From the NCBI RefSeq assembly GCF_000498395.2, contig NZ_CP010979.1, positions 1,674,001 to 1,738,000 of the forward strand: a DNA stretch of 64,000 bases, given 5' to 3'. Positions 51,812 through 60,925 of the stretch are shown here, piece by piece. The position numbers were made by a program, and so were the translations under genes. The number at the start of each line of letters is the position of its first letter. The first letter of the stretch is position 1. The DNA comes from Pseudomonas putida S13.1.2 (lineage in GTDB: Bacteria > Pseudomonadota > Gammaproteobacteria > Pseudomonadales > Pseudomonadaceae). The notes beneath the pieces are model-generated. The model saw only the letters and a program-made list of their open reading frames with translations, ran no database searches and was not told the origin of the DNA.

Positions 51812-52276
51812 ATGATCAATGTAGGTCGTCGTATCCAAGTAAACGCTGAACCGGATGCGGACGGCGTGCGCCTAAACCGTAGCCAGGTGTGGGAAGGCCT
51901 GGTCAGTAAAGCGCGTAACGCCGTTCCTTTTGTATCAGCAATCACCGAATGCAACATCGTCGAAGACAAGGGCGATCGCTTCATCCGTGAGGTGCTGTTG
52001 CACGGCGAACGCCTGCAAGAGCTGGTCATCCTCACTGAGGAGCAGCAAGTCGAGTTCGTGCGCCTGTCTGGCAACGCGCGCGGCATCATCAAGAACGTCA
52101 TCGAAGAAGAAAATGGCGAACTGTACCTGCGGTTCACCTTCGATTTTTCCTTGTTGGGCGCGAAGCCTGGCAGCGAGCAGGAAACTGCATTTGCAGAAGG
52201 GATGCAGAAGTCTTATCTGGGCGCTGTGAAGAGTACCTTGGATACCATTCGTAACAAGGTCAAAAAGGCCGCTTGA
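51812..52276 (+). CDS. DUF1857/AtaL-like SRPBCC-fold protein
   Basis: This 154-residue protein starts at ATG 51812 with GGAG 6 bases upstream (51802-51805); ATG 51800 lacks one. It has the AtaL-like DUF1857 marks RRIQVNAEPDADGVRLNRSQ, FVSAITECNIVEDKGDRFIR and GELYLRFTFDFSLLGAKPGS. SRPBCC folds bind hydrophobic ligands, but the family has no assigned reaction. It follows the SDR by 118 bases, so its transcript linkage is uncertain. Confidence 0.82.
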   Translation: MINVGRRIQVNAEPDADGVRLNRSQVWEGLVSKARNAVPFVSAITECNIVEDKGDRFIREVLLHGERLQELVILTEEQQVEFVRLSGNARGIIKNVIEEENGELYLRFTFDFSLLGAKPGSEQETAFAEGMQKSYLGAVKSTLDTIRNKVKKAA

Positions 52277-52334
52277 GTAGCGGCAACCTGATGCACGCTC
52301 AAAAACAACAACAAAAAATGAGGATTGCCTTGCG

Positions 52335-52730
52335 ATGAAGCATGAACTGACTGGTATGTTTGAAGATGTAGACCGGATGTCTGTCGATGGTTTTTTGAGC
52401 TATCTGACGGATGATGTTGTATTTCGTTTCGGGAATGCCCCCGAGCTCCGCGGGAAGCAGGCTGTCAGGGAGGCAATCGAGCTGTTTTTCAGTGGTATTG
52501 CCGGCCTCAAACACGATCCCCAAGGTGTTTGGAGTGAAGGAGATACCACTGTTTTACGTTTTGATACGCACTATACCAAGCTCGACGGTGTCATCCTGTC
52601 CGTGCCGTGTTGCGTCGTTGTACAGTTTGATGCATCACGTTTGATCCACGACTATCGAATCCACATCGATATTTCATCACTGTTCAGTAAAGCCTCTGTC
52701 GACGCGGTGTTATTGCAGGCGACTGCGTAA
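52335..52730 (+). CDS. SnoaL-like (NTF2-fold) protein
   Basis: This 131-residue protein resembles the SnoaL/NTF2-like fold: FEDVDRMSVDGFLSYLTDDV, FGNAPELRGKQAVREAIELF, GVWSEGDTTVLRFDTHY and VVVQFDASRLIHDYRIHIDI. These proteins can be isomerases, cyclases or binding proteins. A site agga lies just before ATG 52335. It follows the DUF1857 gene by 58 bases on the same strand and probably belongs to the same small operon. No catalytic residues can be named with confidence. Confidence 0.8.
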   Translation: MKHELTGMFEDVDRMSVDGFLSYLTDDVVFRFGNAPELRGKQAVREAIELFFSGIAGLKHDPQGVWSEGDTTVLRFDTHYTKLDGVILSVPCCVVVQFDASRLIHDYRIHIDISSLFSKASVDAVLLQATA

Positions 52731-52827
52731 TTAACCGAGTGGTTGCACCGCGCTTGTCGGCTAAAGTCCACGAATGCTTTGCCGGCTCGCGCGGTGTTTT
52801 GGTTTTGGCGCACCAGAAGGCGTTGTG

Positions 52828-53736
52828 ATGAAAGACTTGAACCTCCTCTATACCTTCGAAGCGTTATGGCGGGACCATTCGGCTTCCATAGCGGCCCAGA
52901 ATCTAGGAGTCACCCAGGCGGCGGTGAGCGGTTCGCTCAAACGCCTGCGCAGCGAGTATGGCGATAGGCTCTTTACGCTGGTAGGTCGGCGTATGGAGCC
53001 GACGCCGTTCTGCATTCACATAGCACCCAGATTACTGACCTCACTGGCCATGGTAAGAGAAGCTGCCTGCCAGATGCCCATGTTTGATCCGCAAAGCTGC
53101 GAAAAAGCGTTCACGGTACGCATGCGTGATGTAGGTGAGGTGGTCTGCTTGCCTGCCATTGTCAGCGAACTCGCGCGTGTAGCGCCTAAGGCGCGCATCC
53201 ACACTGTGGCGGCGGGGATGGACGAAACCCTGAACGGCCTATCCACCGGAAGGATTGATCTGGCGCTGGGGTTCATGCCAACGCTTCAAACCGATATTCA
53301 TCGAACGGCCGTCTTCTCGCAGCATTATGTTTGCGCCATGCGCAAGGATCATCCACTGGCGCAGGGGGGCTTAACGCCGGAGGCTTTTGCTAGAAGTGAG
53401 CATTTGCTGGTCGAGTCTGGAGGCAGTGGTCATCTGGCGCTTGAGCGCGCCATGATCGATGCCGGAGGGAGGGACTGCATCAAAATGAGAATTCCCCAGT
53501 ATCTGTCAGGTCCTCACCTGCTGCTGGACTCTGACATGATATGGACACTACCTAACGCACTGGGTAAAACCTTGGCGCAATTCTATCCGCTCGTAATATG
53601 GCCTCTGCCCCTGCAGGTGCCATCATTCGAGATCGATCTGTATTGGCATGATCGGTTTCACCGCGACCCACAGAGCCGATGGTTCAGAGAAATGGTGGGC
53701 GGCGTCCTGCGCAGCCAGCAATCGGTCTGGCAATGA
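52828..53736 (+). CDS. LysR-family regulator, NahR/NodD-like
   Basis: This 302-residue LysR protein starts at ATG 52828 with agaagg upstream; the frame reaches 52774 without resemblance. The HTH is at about 1-65 (KDLNLLYTFEALWRDHSASI, GVTQAAVSGSLKRLRSEYG). The effector part has DVGEVVCLPAIVSELARVAP and a C-terminal FHRDPQSRWFREMV, seen in NahR/NodD-type members. Two more proteins of this subgroup (56385, 59830) lie in the window. It may answer to a hydroxyaromatic acid and control the meta-pathway genes. Confidence 0.85.
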   Translation: MKDLNLLYTFEALWRDHSASIAAQNLGVTQAAVSGSLKRLRSEYGDRLFTLVGRRMEPTPFCIHIAPRLLTSLAMVREAACQMPMFDPQSCEKAFTVRMRDVGEVVCLPAIVSELARVAPKARIHTVAAGMDETLNGLSTGRIDLALGFMPTLQTDIHRTAVFSQHYVCAMRKDHPLAQGGLTPEAFARSEHLLVESGGSGHLALERAMIDAGGRDCIKMRIPQYLSGPHLLLDSDMIWTLPNALGKTLAQFYPLVIWPLPLQVPSFEIDLYWHDRFHRDPQSRWFREMVGGVLRSQQSVWQ

Positions 53737-53747
53737 CAGGTTTTTCC

Positions 53748-53768
53748 AGGGCAGATTGACACTGCCCT
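53748..53768. terminator. Bidirectional hairpin between two convergent LysR genes
   Basis: The arms agggcag (53748-53754) and ctgccct (53762-53768) form a perfect 7-base stem with a 7-base loop in the 37-base gap. On the minus strand, a ggaaaaacc tail follows; on the plus strand, ccaactt. Confidence 0.55.
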
Positions 53769-53773
53769 CCAAC

Positions 53774-54727
53774 TTACGAGGACTTGACCTCGTCGCTGTG
53801 CAGGCTCGAAGGAGAGTCCTCGGCCGTGAAGATGTGGGGCAGATGCAGGCTCAGGAAGTCGATCAGGCTACGGACAGAGGGCAGCATGCCTTTGGGCTTG
53901 GGATAGAGCAAATGGATGATGTGTGTTGCACCGGTCCAGGACGGGATGACCTCCAGATCCTTTGAGTTGACAGATGCCACAGCAATGGGTTCAGGTAGCA
54001 AAGCTACTCCGATGCCATTGACCGCAGCTTCCAGTTGCATGCGTAGGTCGTCAGTGATCAACCGCGGTTGATGACTGATCAGCACGTCTTCACCCTCGTC
54101 ATCTTGCAATAGCCATCGTCCCACGCCATCGTGTATGTCACCCGGGCGAGAGAGCGTCTCCAAGCCAGACAGGGCGTGTGCAGTTGCAGGCCGTCCCACA
54201 CGATCAAGGTAGCGAGGGCTTGCGACCAAAATCTTCCGCGAGGTTCCCAGACTTTTGGCAACAAGGCCTGCGGTTTCCTCAATTTTTGCACGCGATCGTA
54301 GCGCCAGATCGAAGCGCTCTTCGAACAAGTCGACCTCCCGATCCACCGCGCTCATCTCCAAGCGGACCTTTGGATACCTTTCCATATAACTTGGGAGCAG
54401 AGGGGCCAGGTAGGTCTGCGCCATTACTTGCGGGCAGCTCAGCCTCACAAGCCCGACGGGTTCACGCCGCAGGTGCTCGACACTTTCATAGGCAGTGTGT
54501 GCCCCCTCAACGACAGGTTGGCTGAGGGCATAAAAATGGTGACCTGCCTCGGTCAGCGAGACCTGACGGGTCGTCCGGTGCAGCAGCCGTGCGCCCATTC
54601 GTAACTCCAGGTGGGCCACATGCCGGCTGAGAAGCGTTTTTTCGATCCCGGTTGCGCGAGACGCTGCAGAAAAACCGCCGTGCTTGACCACCAACACGAA
54701 GTAATACAGGTCGTTCAGATCTTTCAT
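53774..54727 (-). CDS. LysR-family regulator (CrgA-like subgroup)
   Basis: This 317-residue regulator has an N-terminal HTH (LNDLYYFVLVVKHGGFSAAS, GIEKTLLSRHVAHLELRMG, LLHRTTRQVSLT) and an effector domain with PVGLVRLSCPQVMAQTYLAP. It belongs to the RTTR-containing subgroup rather than the NahR-type group of its neighbours. The gene is read toward the convergent LysR at 52828, with the MFS gene 188 bases behind it. No target gene is obvious; control of the adjacent MFS gene is possible. Confidence 0.88.
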   Translation of the reverse strand: MKDLNDLYYFVLVVKHGGFSAASRATGIEKTLLSRHVAHLELRMGARLLHRTTRQVSLTEAGHHFYALSQPVVEGAHTAYESVEHLRREPVGLVRLSCPQVMAQTYLAPLLPSYMERYPKVRLEMSAVDREVDLFEERFDLALRSRAKIEETAGLVAKSLGTSRKILVASPRYLDRVGRPATAHALSGLETLSRPGDIHDGVGRWLLQDDEGEDVLISHQPRLITDDLRMQLEAAVNGIGVALLPEPIAVASVNSKDLEVIPSWTGATHIIHLLYPKPKGMLPSVRSLIDFLSLHLPHIFTAEDSPSSLHSDEVKSS

Positions 54728-54915
54728 GCGTCACCTTTTCCTGCAATCGGACGCCCCGTTAGAGGGTGAGGCCGATCGCTGGAGTGAGAGGAGTCGTGGA
54801 GCCTGTGACGGCTACGCGGACTGATGCAGTAATGATCAGTCACGCAAGGAAAGGGATAAAGGCGTCTGGGTTGAAATGACTGTTCCATCAGTGGAGCAGT
54901 CATGGCCCTGATGGC

Positions 54916-56277
54916 TTACTGAGCTTCGGAATGTGCCGTCACCGTTGAAGGCGCTGGATCGCGTTTTCGCGTATCTAACCAGTAGAGGGTGCAGAGCGTG
55001 ATTGCAGCCGCCGCCACTGGAGCAGCCAAGCAATGGAAGAAGGCCTGGGCATTATCGACAGCGGCGATGACCCACGCGCCCATCATGGAACCCACAATCG
55101 AACCGGAACGGCCTACCGCCATTGCCCAACTGACGCCAGTGACGCGAGCGGTGGTGGGATACAACGTTGCTGCCACGAGATTCAGGCCATTCTGTGCACC
55201 AGCGATACCAAAGCCAATGACAAACACCATCGCGGCCAACTGATAGGCATCCCCCATCATGTAGCCAGTAATCGCAACGACGACTGCTGTCACCGAATAC
55301 GCAACTGCTAGCACTGGGTAAGGCCCTGTACGGTCCATCAGCATGGCCATGAGGAGGGCGCCAGCTGTTCCGCCCAGGGGCACCATGGCACCGATGCGTG
55401 ATGCATGAGCAATATCGTAACCTGCATCTTTGAGCAGCGTTGGCAGCCAACTGCTGAGCAGGTAAAAGACAAACAGTGAGCAGAAAAACGAGAGCCACAG
55501 CAGCAGCGTGCGAATGGCACGGCCCTCGATAAAGAGATATTTGACCGGCGATCTTGCCTGGTCATGATCCTGGTCACTGCTGATCGTGATGTCGCGCCAG
55601 CTAGTGCGAGTGATCCGCTCGACCACTTTACGCAGGCGTTCTGCATGCTTGGCTGATGAGGCCATGAACTGCACAGATTCTGGCATCAGCCACGCCAGCA
55701 GCGGTAATAGCAGCAAGGGTAAAATACCGCCCAGGATTAACACTGAACGCCAGCTGTATGCAGGTATCAGGTAGGCGGCCAGCACGCCGCCCAAAGCGAG
55801 TCCAGCGGTGAAACCACTCCAACTCAATGTCACGAGGATCATTCGGCGTCGCTTTGGCGAATATTCGGCACTCAAGGCTATGCAGGCGGGCATCGCTCCG
55901 CCCAAGCCGACGCCGGTGACGAAGCGCAAAATTGTCAACGATTCGATGGTTTGGGTGTATGCGCTGGCGAACGTGGCCAGCCCGAACACCAATATGGAAA
56001 TCAGCAAAACACGCTTACGCCCGACGGCATCGGCTATTGGGCCCAACATCAGGCTGCCGACCATGAGCCCGAACAGTCCGGCGCCGAAGACGGGTGACAA
56101 CTGGCGGGGCTCTAACCCCCATTCTTCCCGCAGAGAAGGCGCGATATAACCAATGGCCGCGGTATCAAAACCGTCGATCAGAACAATGACGAAGCACATG
56201 GACAGGATTGCGATCTGGTAGGGCGAAATCTTGGCACGATCAATGATTTCGCCAATTCGGATGGGCGTAGCATTCAT
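54916..56277 (-). CDS. MFS transporter, aromatic acid:H+ symporter family
   Basis: This 453-residue importer is of the AAHS family: LIDGFDTAAIGYIAPSLREE in TM1, ADAVGRKRVLLISILVFGLA, RFVTGVGLGGAMPACIALSA in TM4, and PESVQFMASSAKHAERLRK. It is related by motif to galT (8384) and the carrier at 42561. It is divergent from the NahR-like gene at 56385, with a 107-base AT-rich gap, so the two probably form a sensor and carrier pair for the same aromatic acid. Start ATG 56277 is as expected. Confidence 0.9.
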   Translation of the reverse strand: MNATPIRIGEIIDRAKISPYQIAILSMCFVIVLIDGFDTAAIGYIAPSLREEWGLEPRQLSPVFGAGLFGLMVGSLMLGPIADAVGRKRVLLISILVFGLATFASAYTQTIESLTILRFVTGVGLGGAMPACIALSAEYSPKRRRMILVTLSWSGFTAGLALGGVLAAYLIPAYSWRSVLILGGILPLLLLPLLAWLMPESVQFMASSAKHAERLRKVVERITRTSWRDITISSDQDHDQARSPVKYLFIEGRAIRTLLLWLSFFCSLFVFYLLSSWLPTLLKDAGYDIAHASRIGAMVPLGGTAGALLMAMLMDRTGPYPVLAVAYSVTAVVVAITGYMMGDAYQLAAMVFVIGFGIAGAQNGLNLVAATLYPTTARVTGVSWAMAVGRSGSIVGSMMGAWVIAAVDNAQAFFHCLAAPVAAAAITLCTLYWLDTRKRDPAPSTVTAHSEAQ

Positions 56278-56384
56278 GGGTACGATCCATATTTTTATTT
56301 TTTGAGTAGACGGGATCGTCGCTAACCGTTTTAAATAAAGGAAGCTAATTCTATTTATGTAAACTATCCGTTTTGGTTATACCC

Positions 56385-57284
56385 ATGCGAACCGATCTGA
56401 ATCTGCTGCGCGTTTTGCTTGCCGTATACGAAACCGGCAACGTAACAACAGCCGCCAAGCGGCTTGGCATGAGTCAGCCCGCGGCAAGCGCTGCGCTGGC
56501 GCGTTTGCGTCATTCCTTGGGTGACCCATTGTTCATTCGCTCCGGCAATGCGATGGAGGCCACCCCCCGTGCACAAGGCATCATTGAGCACACACGTGAA
56601 GTCATCGAGATAATTGATCGTGACATCCTCAGCGGACCCAGCTTCGACCCCGCGACCAGCGAACAGGAATTCGTTTTCTGCCTGAGTGAGGTAGGGGAGG
56701 TAGTGTTCCTGCCGGCGTTGTTCCAGAGCCTGCGACGGCTTGCACCCAATGCCCGGATACGCACCATCAGCCTCGCACCTGATGAACTTGTGGAAAGTCT
56801 TCATGAAGGGCGGGTCGACGCGTTGTTGGGTTACTTCCCCGATTTGATTACGCCAAACATTTACCAGCAACGGCTGTTTTCACACGATTTGGTCTGCCTG
56901 GTACGACTCGACCACCCCTTCGTGGGCGAACAGCTGACGCTTGACACCTTCAGCAAGTTGGAGCATTTGCAGGTTCGAGATGGCAGTCGTCGCCAGGAAA
57001 TGTACGAAGCCCACTTGGGCAAGAGCGGCGTTTATCGCAACATCGTGCTGCAGACATCTCATTACATGAGCGTTCCCTCGATCATCGAGCAATCGGACCT
57101 GATCGTCGTTCTACCACGCACAGTTGCCAACATGTACATTCATCACCCGAATGTACGAACGGTAGAGCCCCCACTGGCGATTCCGCGCTACGACCTCAAG
57201 CAGTACTGGCACGCCCGCTATCATGAGGCACCACGTAGTGTGTGGTTGCGGCGATTGATCTCGACAGTGTTCAGCGAGTCATGA
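56385..57284 (+). CDS. LysR-family regulator, NahR/NodD-like
   Basis: This 299-residue protein begins at ATG 56385 (MRTDLNLLRVLLAVYETGNV); an in-frame TTG four codons earlier is not needed. The HTH has GMSQPAASAALARLRHSLG. The effector part has EVGEVVFLPALFQSLRRLAP and a C-terminal YHEAPRSVWLRRLISTVF, like the gene at 52828. It is divergent from the AAHS carrier and precedes the alpha/beta hydrolase by 122 bases, so it may control both. Effector unknown. Confidence 0.87.
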   Translation: MRTDLNLLRVLLAVYETGNVTTAAKRLGMSQPAASAALARLRHSLGDPLFIRSGNAMEATPRAQGIIEHTREVIEIIDRDILSGPSFDPATSEQEFVFCLSEVGEVVFLPALFQSLRRLAPNARIRTISLAPDELVESLHEGRVDALLGYFPDLITPNIYQQRLFSHDLVCLVRLDHPFVGEQLTLDTFSKLEHLQVRDGSRRQEMYEAHLGKSGVYRNIVLQTSHYMSVPSIIEQSDLIVVLPRTVANMYIHHPNVRTVEPPLAIPRYDLKQYWHARYHEAPRSVWLRRLISTVFSES

Positions 57285-57406
57285 GTGACTTTTGACCGTC
57301 TGCAGTGACTGGTGCATTGTCGCAACAGCCTTTGGTGTTTTCGCCCCTAGTCATCCCCGCTCATCACTTCTAACGTCATTCGATTAAATGAATTGGATGA
57401 ATTCGG

Positions 57407-58360
57407 ATGTTGCAAACGGAGCACTTAAAAAAACTGTCGGGACTTGGATCAGTACACGATGCCCCCGGTTTGTCTGAGGGTTTTACCGAGGTGTTTGAAA
57501 GTTATCAGGTGCCTGCCAACGGAGTGGACTTGCACGCCGTCATAGGCGGCGAAGGCAAGCCATTGCTGCTACTGGGTGGTTGGCCGCAGAGCTGGTTTGC
57601 CTGGCGCTATCTCATGCTGCCCTTGGCTCGCCACTACACGGTGATCGCTGTCGATCCCCGCGGTGTAGGGCTTTCAGAAAAACCTTCAGTGGGCTATGAC
57701 TCCATAACCCTTGCCCAAGACATGTTTGCACTCATGGATGCGTTGGGTTACGCCTCTTTCGCCATGGCAGGCCACGATATCGGCATGTGGACAGGCTATG
57801 CCATGGCCCACGACCAACCCGGGCGAATCGAGCGCATTGCGTTGGGTGAGGCGCTGATCCCAGGGGTTTCACCTTCACCACCTTTACTGCCAGATCAACG
57901 ATGGCTAAGCGACTTCCTTTGGCATTTCAATTTCAATCGGGCTCTCAGCGTCAACGAGCTGCTGGTCAGAGGGCGTGAAGAAATCTATTTCGGCCATCAG
58001 TTCGCTACCAAGGCCGGTTCGCCTGACGCCGTGCCCCGTTACGCCGTTGACCATTACATAGCGTTGCTCAAGCGTGATCCAGAAGCGCTGCGAGCAAGCT
58101 TTGACTATTACCGCGCCATTGATCAGTCGATCCCGCAAAACCGGGAGCGCATGGCAACGCGTTTGACTCTGCCGGTGCTTGCGTTTTCCGGCGCACTTGC
58201 ATGCGGCGACAGTGTTGAGGCAGAGCTGCGCACAGTGGCGGCCAATGTCGAGTCCGTCGTCATCCCAGCGTGTGGTCATTACCCTGCAGAGGAGCAACCG
58301 GATGCGCTGCTTGGCGCTTTGCAGCGCTTTTTCGCACCTTATGCAGATGCTCATGCCTGA
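57407..58360 (+). CDS. Alpha/beta hydrolase, epoxide hydrolase-like
   Basis: This 317-residue enzyme has the alpha/beta-hydrolase fold: LLLLGGWPQSWFAWRYLMLP (oxyanion HGxP-type region as GGWPQS), AVDPRGVGLSEKPSVGYDS, the nucleophile Asp124 in AGHDIGMWTGY, and a C-terminal CGHYPAEEQPDALL with the catalytic His. An Asp nucleophile points to epoxide hydrolase or haloalkane-type chemistry rather than a serine esterase. It starts the plus-strand module followed by pirin and the YcaC-like gene, 23 bases ahead of the pirin start. Confidence 0.87.
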   Translation: MLQTEHLKKLSGLGSVHDAPGLSEGFTEVFESYQVPANGVDLHAVIGGEGKPLLLLGGWPQSWFAWRYLMLPLARHYTVIAVDPRGVGLSEKPSVGYDSITLAQDMFALMDALGYASFAMAGHDIGMWTGYAMAHDQPGRIERIALGEALIPGVSPSPPLLPDQRWLSDFLWHFNFNRALSVNELLVRGREEIYFGHQFATKAGSPDAVPRYAVDHYIALLKRDPEALRASFDYYRAIDQSIPQNRERMATRLTLPVLAFSGALACGDSVEAELRTVAANVESVVIPACGHYPAEEQPDALLGALQRFFAPYADAHA

Positions 58361-58383
58361 GACCCGATCCAGAGGTTGCACAC

Positions 58384-59118
58384 ATGTCTAAAGTCATTGT
58401 CCCAGTTCATCGCGCCAAGGTGGGTGATCACTTCCATGGTTACGGGCTGCGAACAGATCAGCATCTGATCTCACCCTTCATCGGGGTTGATCATTACTGG
58501 ATGACCGCCCCCACTTTTGCTCCGCACCACCACGCCGGTATTTCGGCCCTCTCGTACCTGCTTGGCGATTCCGAAACGGGAATGGCAAACCGGGATTCAA
58601 TCGGTACTCAAAACATTATCAGCCCCGGCGGGCTGCATTGGACTACTGCCGGGCGCGGTGTGACCCATGAGGAAGTACCGGCGCAATCCGGGAAAACCGT
58701 TCATGGTTTACAAATTTTCGTAGCTCTTGCGCCGTCGAAGCAAGGTATTGCTCCTTTTCCGCTGATACTCGAATCACAGGCTGTACCAGTGGTGAACAAG
58801 CCAGGGGTGATTATCAGGGTACCGCTAGGGGAATACGATGGCGTGCGCTCTCCCATGGATCCTCCTACCGAAGTAACGATGCTCGACATCAACCTCGACG
58901 CAGGTGCGGAGTTACGTGTGCCCGTGACTGAGGGGCATTGCATGTTCGTTTTGCCGATAGCCGGTAGGGCGGAAATCGATGGACAGCTTTTCGACCGTGA
59001 AGACCTCCAGGTCCCGGTTTTCACGGCACAAGACAAACCCCAGACAATAATCTTCAAGGCGCCGCATGGTAGTGCCCAGGCCGTGCTTTTCAGCGGCCCT
59101 CCGCTACCCTTTGTGTGA
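58384..59118 (+). CDS. Pirin-family protein (second copy)
   Basis: This 244-residue pirin starts at ATG 58384; the frame open to 58270 shadows the hydrolase. It has PTFAPHHHAGISALSYLLGD with metal-binding histidines, NIISPGGLHWTTAGRGVTHE and VTEGHCMFVLPIAGRAEIDG, much like the 278-residue pirin at 34102. It lies between an alpha/beta hydrolase and a YcaC-like hydrolase with short gaps (23 and 24 bases), so the three are one operon. Function is unassigned. Confidence 0.9.
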   Translation: MSKVIVPVHRAKVGDHFHGYGLRTDQHLISPFIGVDHYWMTAPTFAPHHHAGISALSYLLGDSETGMANRDSIGTQNIISPGGLHWTTAGRGVTHEEVPAQSGKTVHGLQIFVALAPSKQGIAPFPLILESQAVPVVNKPGVIIRVPLGEYDGVRSPMDPPTEVTMLDINLDAGAELRVPVTEGHCMFVLPIAGRAEIDGQLFDREDLQVPVFTAQDKPQTIIFKAPHGSAQAVLFSGPPLPFV

Positions 59119-59142
59119 CTCCACCCAACGAGGATCTGAGCT

Positions 59143-59748
59143 ATGGCTGTCGTACGATTTACCGCAGACAACGCCGCATTGCTGCTCATCGACCACCAGG
59201 TCGGTACGATGCAATTGATCAAGAACATCGACAGTGATCTTGCCGCCAAACAGTCCGTTGCATTGGCAAAAATGGCAAGAATTCTCAATATGCCAGTAGT
59301 CATTACTTCGAGTCAGGAAGATCAAGCTCAGGGCCCGATACTGCCGGAAATCGCTCAGGTGCTTCCAGATGCGTACGCAGCGAGGGTCAAACGGCCAGGC
59401 GTGGTCAATGCCTGGGAATATCCAGACTTCCACAAAGCGGTACTGGCTACTGGCCGCAAAAACCTGATCATGGCGGGGGTAACTACTGATGTCTGCCTTA
59501 TCTTCCCTGCGATTGATGCTGCTCAGGAAGGCTTCGCAGTGCAAGCGGTGATGGATGCGTCAGGATCGCCCAGCTTGCTATCTGAGGAATTCGCCCGGCA
59601 GAGAATGCATGATGCTGGCGTGGTACTCACCGCCACCAATACGTTGATGGCAGAAATCGGCAAAGACTGGTCAACACCAAACGGAGAGCAGTTGATTGGC
59701 CTGTTGTTCAGTGATGTGTTCCCTGCATTAGGGGCTGGCATCAGATAA
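59143..59748 (+). CDS. YcaC-like isochorismatase-family hydrolase (second copy)
   Basis: This 201-residue protein resembles the one at 33481: ALLLIDHQVGTMQLIKNIDS, RVKRPGVVNAWEYPDFHKA and LIMAGVTTDVCLIFPAIDAA with the candidate catalytic cysteine. It is 24 bases after the pirin gene. The shared pirin plus YcaC-like arrangement in two places suggests that the two proteins work on connected steps. A hairpin with a ggggga / tcccccc stem follows at 59775-59797. Confidence 0.9.
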   Translation: MAVVRFTADNAALLLIDHQVGTMQLIKNIDSDLAAKQSVALAKMARILNMPVVITSSQEDQAQGPILPEIAQVLPDAYAARVKRPGVVNAWEYPDFHKAVLATGRKNLIMAGVTTDVCLIFPAIDAAQEGFAVQAVMDASGSPSLLSEEFARQRMHDAGVVLTATNTLMAEIGKDWSTPNGEQLIGLLFSDVFPALGAGIR

Positions 59749-59774
59749 CGTTTGGCATCCATCCATCGGAACTT

Positions 59775-59797
59775 GGGGGAGGGTAACTGCTCCCCCC
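59775..59797. terminator. Bidirectional hairpin between convergent genes
   Basis: The arms gggggag (59775-59781) and ctccccc (59790-59796) form a 7-base GC-rich stem with an 8-base loop, 26 bases after the YcaC-like stop and ahead of the minus-strand LysR end. No clear T-run follows. Confidence 0.5.
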
Positions 59798-59829
59798 CTA
59801 GGCACGCATCGAGCTGCAGTCAAACCCCA

Positions 59830-60753
59830 TCACGAAATCGCCACCCTCTGCTGGTCTGAAAACAGGTCAAACATCGTTTGGCGCAACCATCGATTCGCCG
59901 GATCCTTGTTGAAACGTTCATGCCAGAACAGGTTGATCTCGATATTTGGCAATTCAACCGGGGGTGGCAACATACAGAGGCCGAACGGTTCCTGACAACT
60001 GATCGCAAAGCGTTCCGGAACTGTTGCGAGGAGGTCCGTTCGCTGAAGTATGTGTCCCACCGCCACAAAATGCGGGACTTCAAGGCGGACATTGCGCGCA
60101 ACGCCAGCACGCGCGTAGAAGGTGTCCACCTCACCATGCCCTGTGTTGGCAGCTACGACCTTTACGTGACCGTAACTGGAGAACGCTTCAAGTGTCAGTG
60201 GCTGTAGCGTGGCAGGGTGACCAGCACGGCAGAGGCATACGTAGCGGTGATGGAACAGCCTGCGCTGAAAAAAACCTGCTTGCAGATGAGGAAGCAAACC
60301 AACCGCCAGGTCGACAGTACCATTTTGCAGCCCCTCGGCGACGGAGTCAGAAGTGTTTCTCAGTGTGCTGATGGTGCACCCTGGGGCTAGCTCAGCCAAG
60401 GCATCCATCAAAGCAGGCATGAAATAGATTTCGCCGATGTCCGTCATGGCCATGGTGAAGCGCCGGTTGGAGGCCAAAGGATCGAATGTATTTTGTCGGA
60501 CAAGCGCATCGCGCAGCGTTTGTATGGCATTAGTTACCGGCCCGGCCAGATGCAACGCATAGGGCGTCGGCGCCATGCCTTTGGAGGTCCGTACGAACAG
60601 TTCATCATTTAGCGCTGTGCGCAGGCGCTTGAGTGCGTTGCTCATTGCGGGCTGGGTCAGTGCTAGATTTTCTGCGGCGGTCGAAACCTTGCGATCTATG
60701 AGCAATTGGTTAAAAACCAGCAGCAGGTTCAGGTCTAGGTCGCGTAGTTCCAT
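59830..60753 (-). CDS. LysR-family regulator, NahR-like, divergent from the salicylate hydroxylase-like gene
   Basis: This 307-residue protein has an HTH with DLNLLLVFNQLLIDRKVSTA and ALTQPAMSNALKRLRTALN, a NahR-type effector region DIGEIYFMPALMDALAELAP, and a C-terminal FWHERFNKDPANRWLRQTMF. NahR itself controls naphthalene/salicylate genes. It is divergent from the FAD monooxygenase at 60926 with 172 bases between, which include an AT-rich tract attatata / tttataaat (60838-60864). Control of that monooxygenase by a salicylate-like compound is the natural guess. Confidence 0.88.
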   Translation of the reverse strand: MELRDLDLNLLLVFNQLLIDRKVSTAAENLALTQPAMSNALKRLRTALNDELFVRTSKGMAPTPYALHLAGPVTNAIQTLRDALVRQNTFDPLASNRRFTMAMTDIGEIYFMPALMDALAELAPGCTISTLRNTSDSVAEGLQNGTVDLAVGLLPHLQAGFFQRRLFHHRYVCLCRAGHPATLQPLTLEAFSSYGHVKVVAANTGHGEVDTFYARAGVARNVRLEVPHFVAVGHILQRTDLLATVPERFAISCQEPFGLCMLPPPVELPNIEINLFWHERFNKDPANRWLRQTMFDLFSDQQRVAIS

Positions 60754-60925
60754 GATGCCGTTCCTTTCCTAACCGTCGATGGTTGAAGGCAATTCCGGGT
60801 AATCGGGCTGCCAGGTACATTCACAAGCGTGATGGGCATTATATAGGTCACTGCATTTATAAATAACATCACAGCAGCAATCATCTGGGAGCTCCAATAA
60901 CAATCATTCCCAGGGGTATTTAGCT

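Noticed and set aside
60838..60864. AT-rich attatata / tttataaat tract as a NahR operator
   Set aside because: It is not a clean T-N11-A dyad, so I mention it but do not call it a site.
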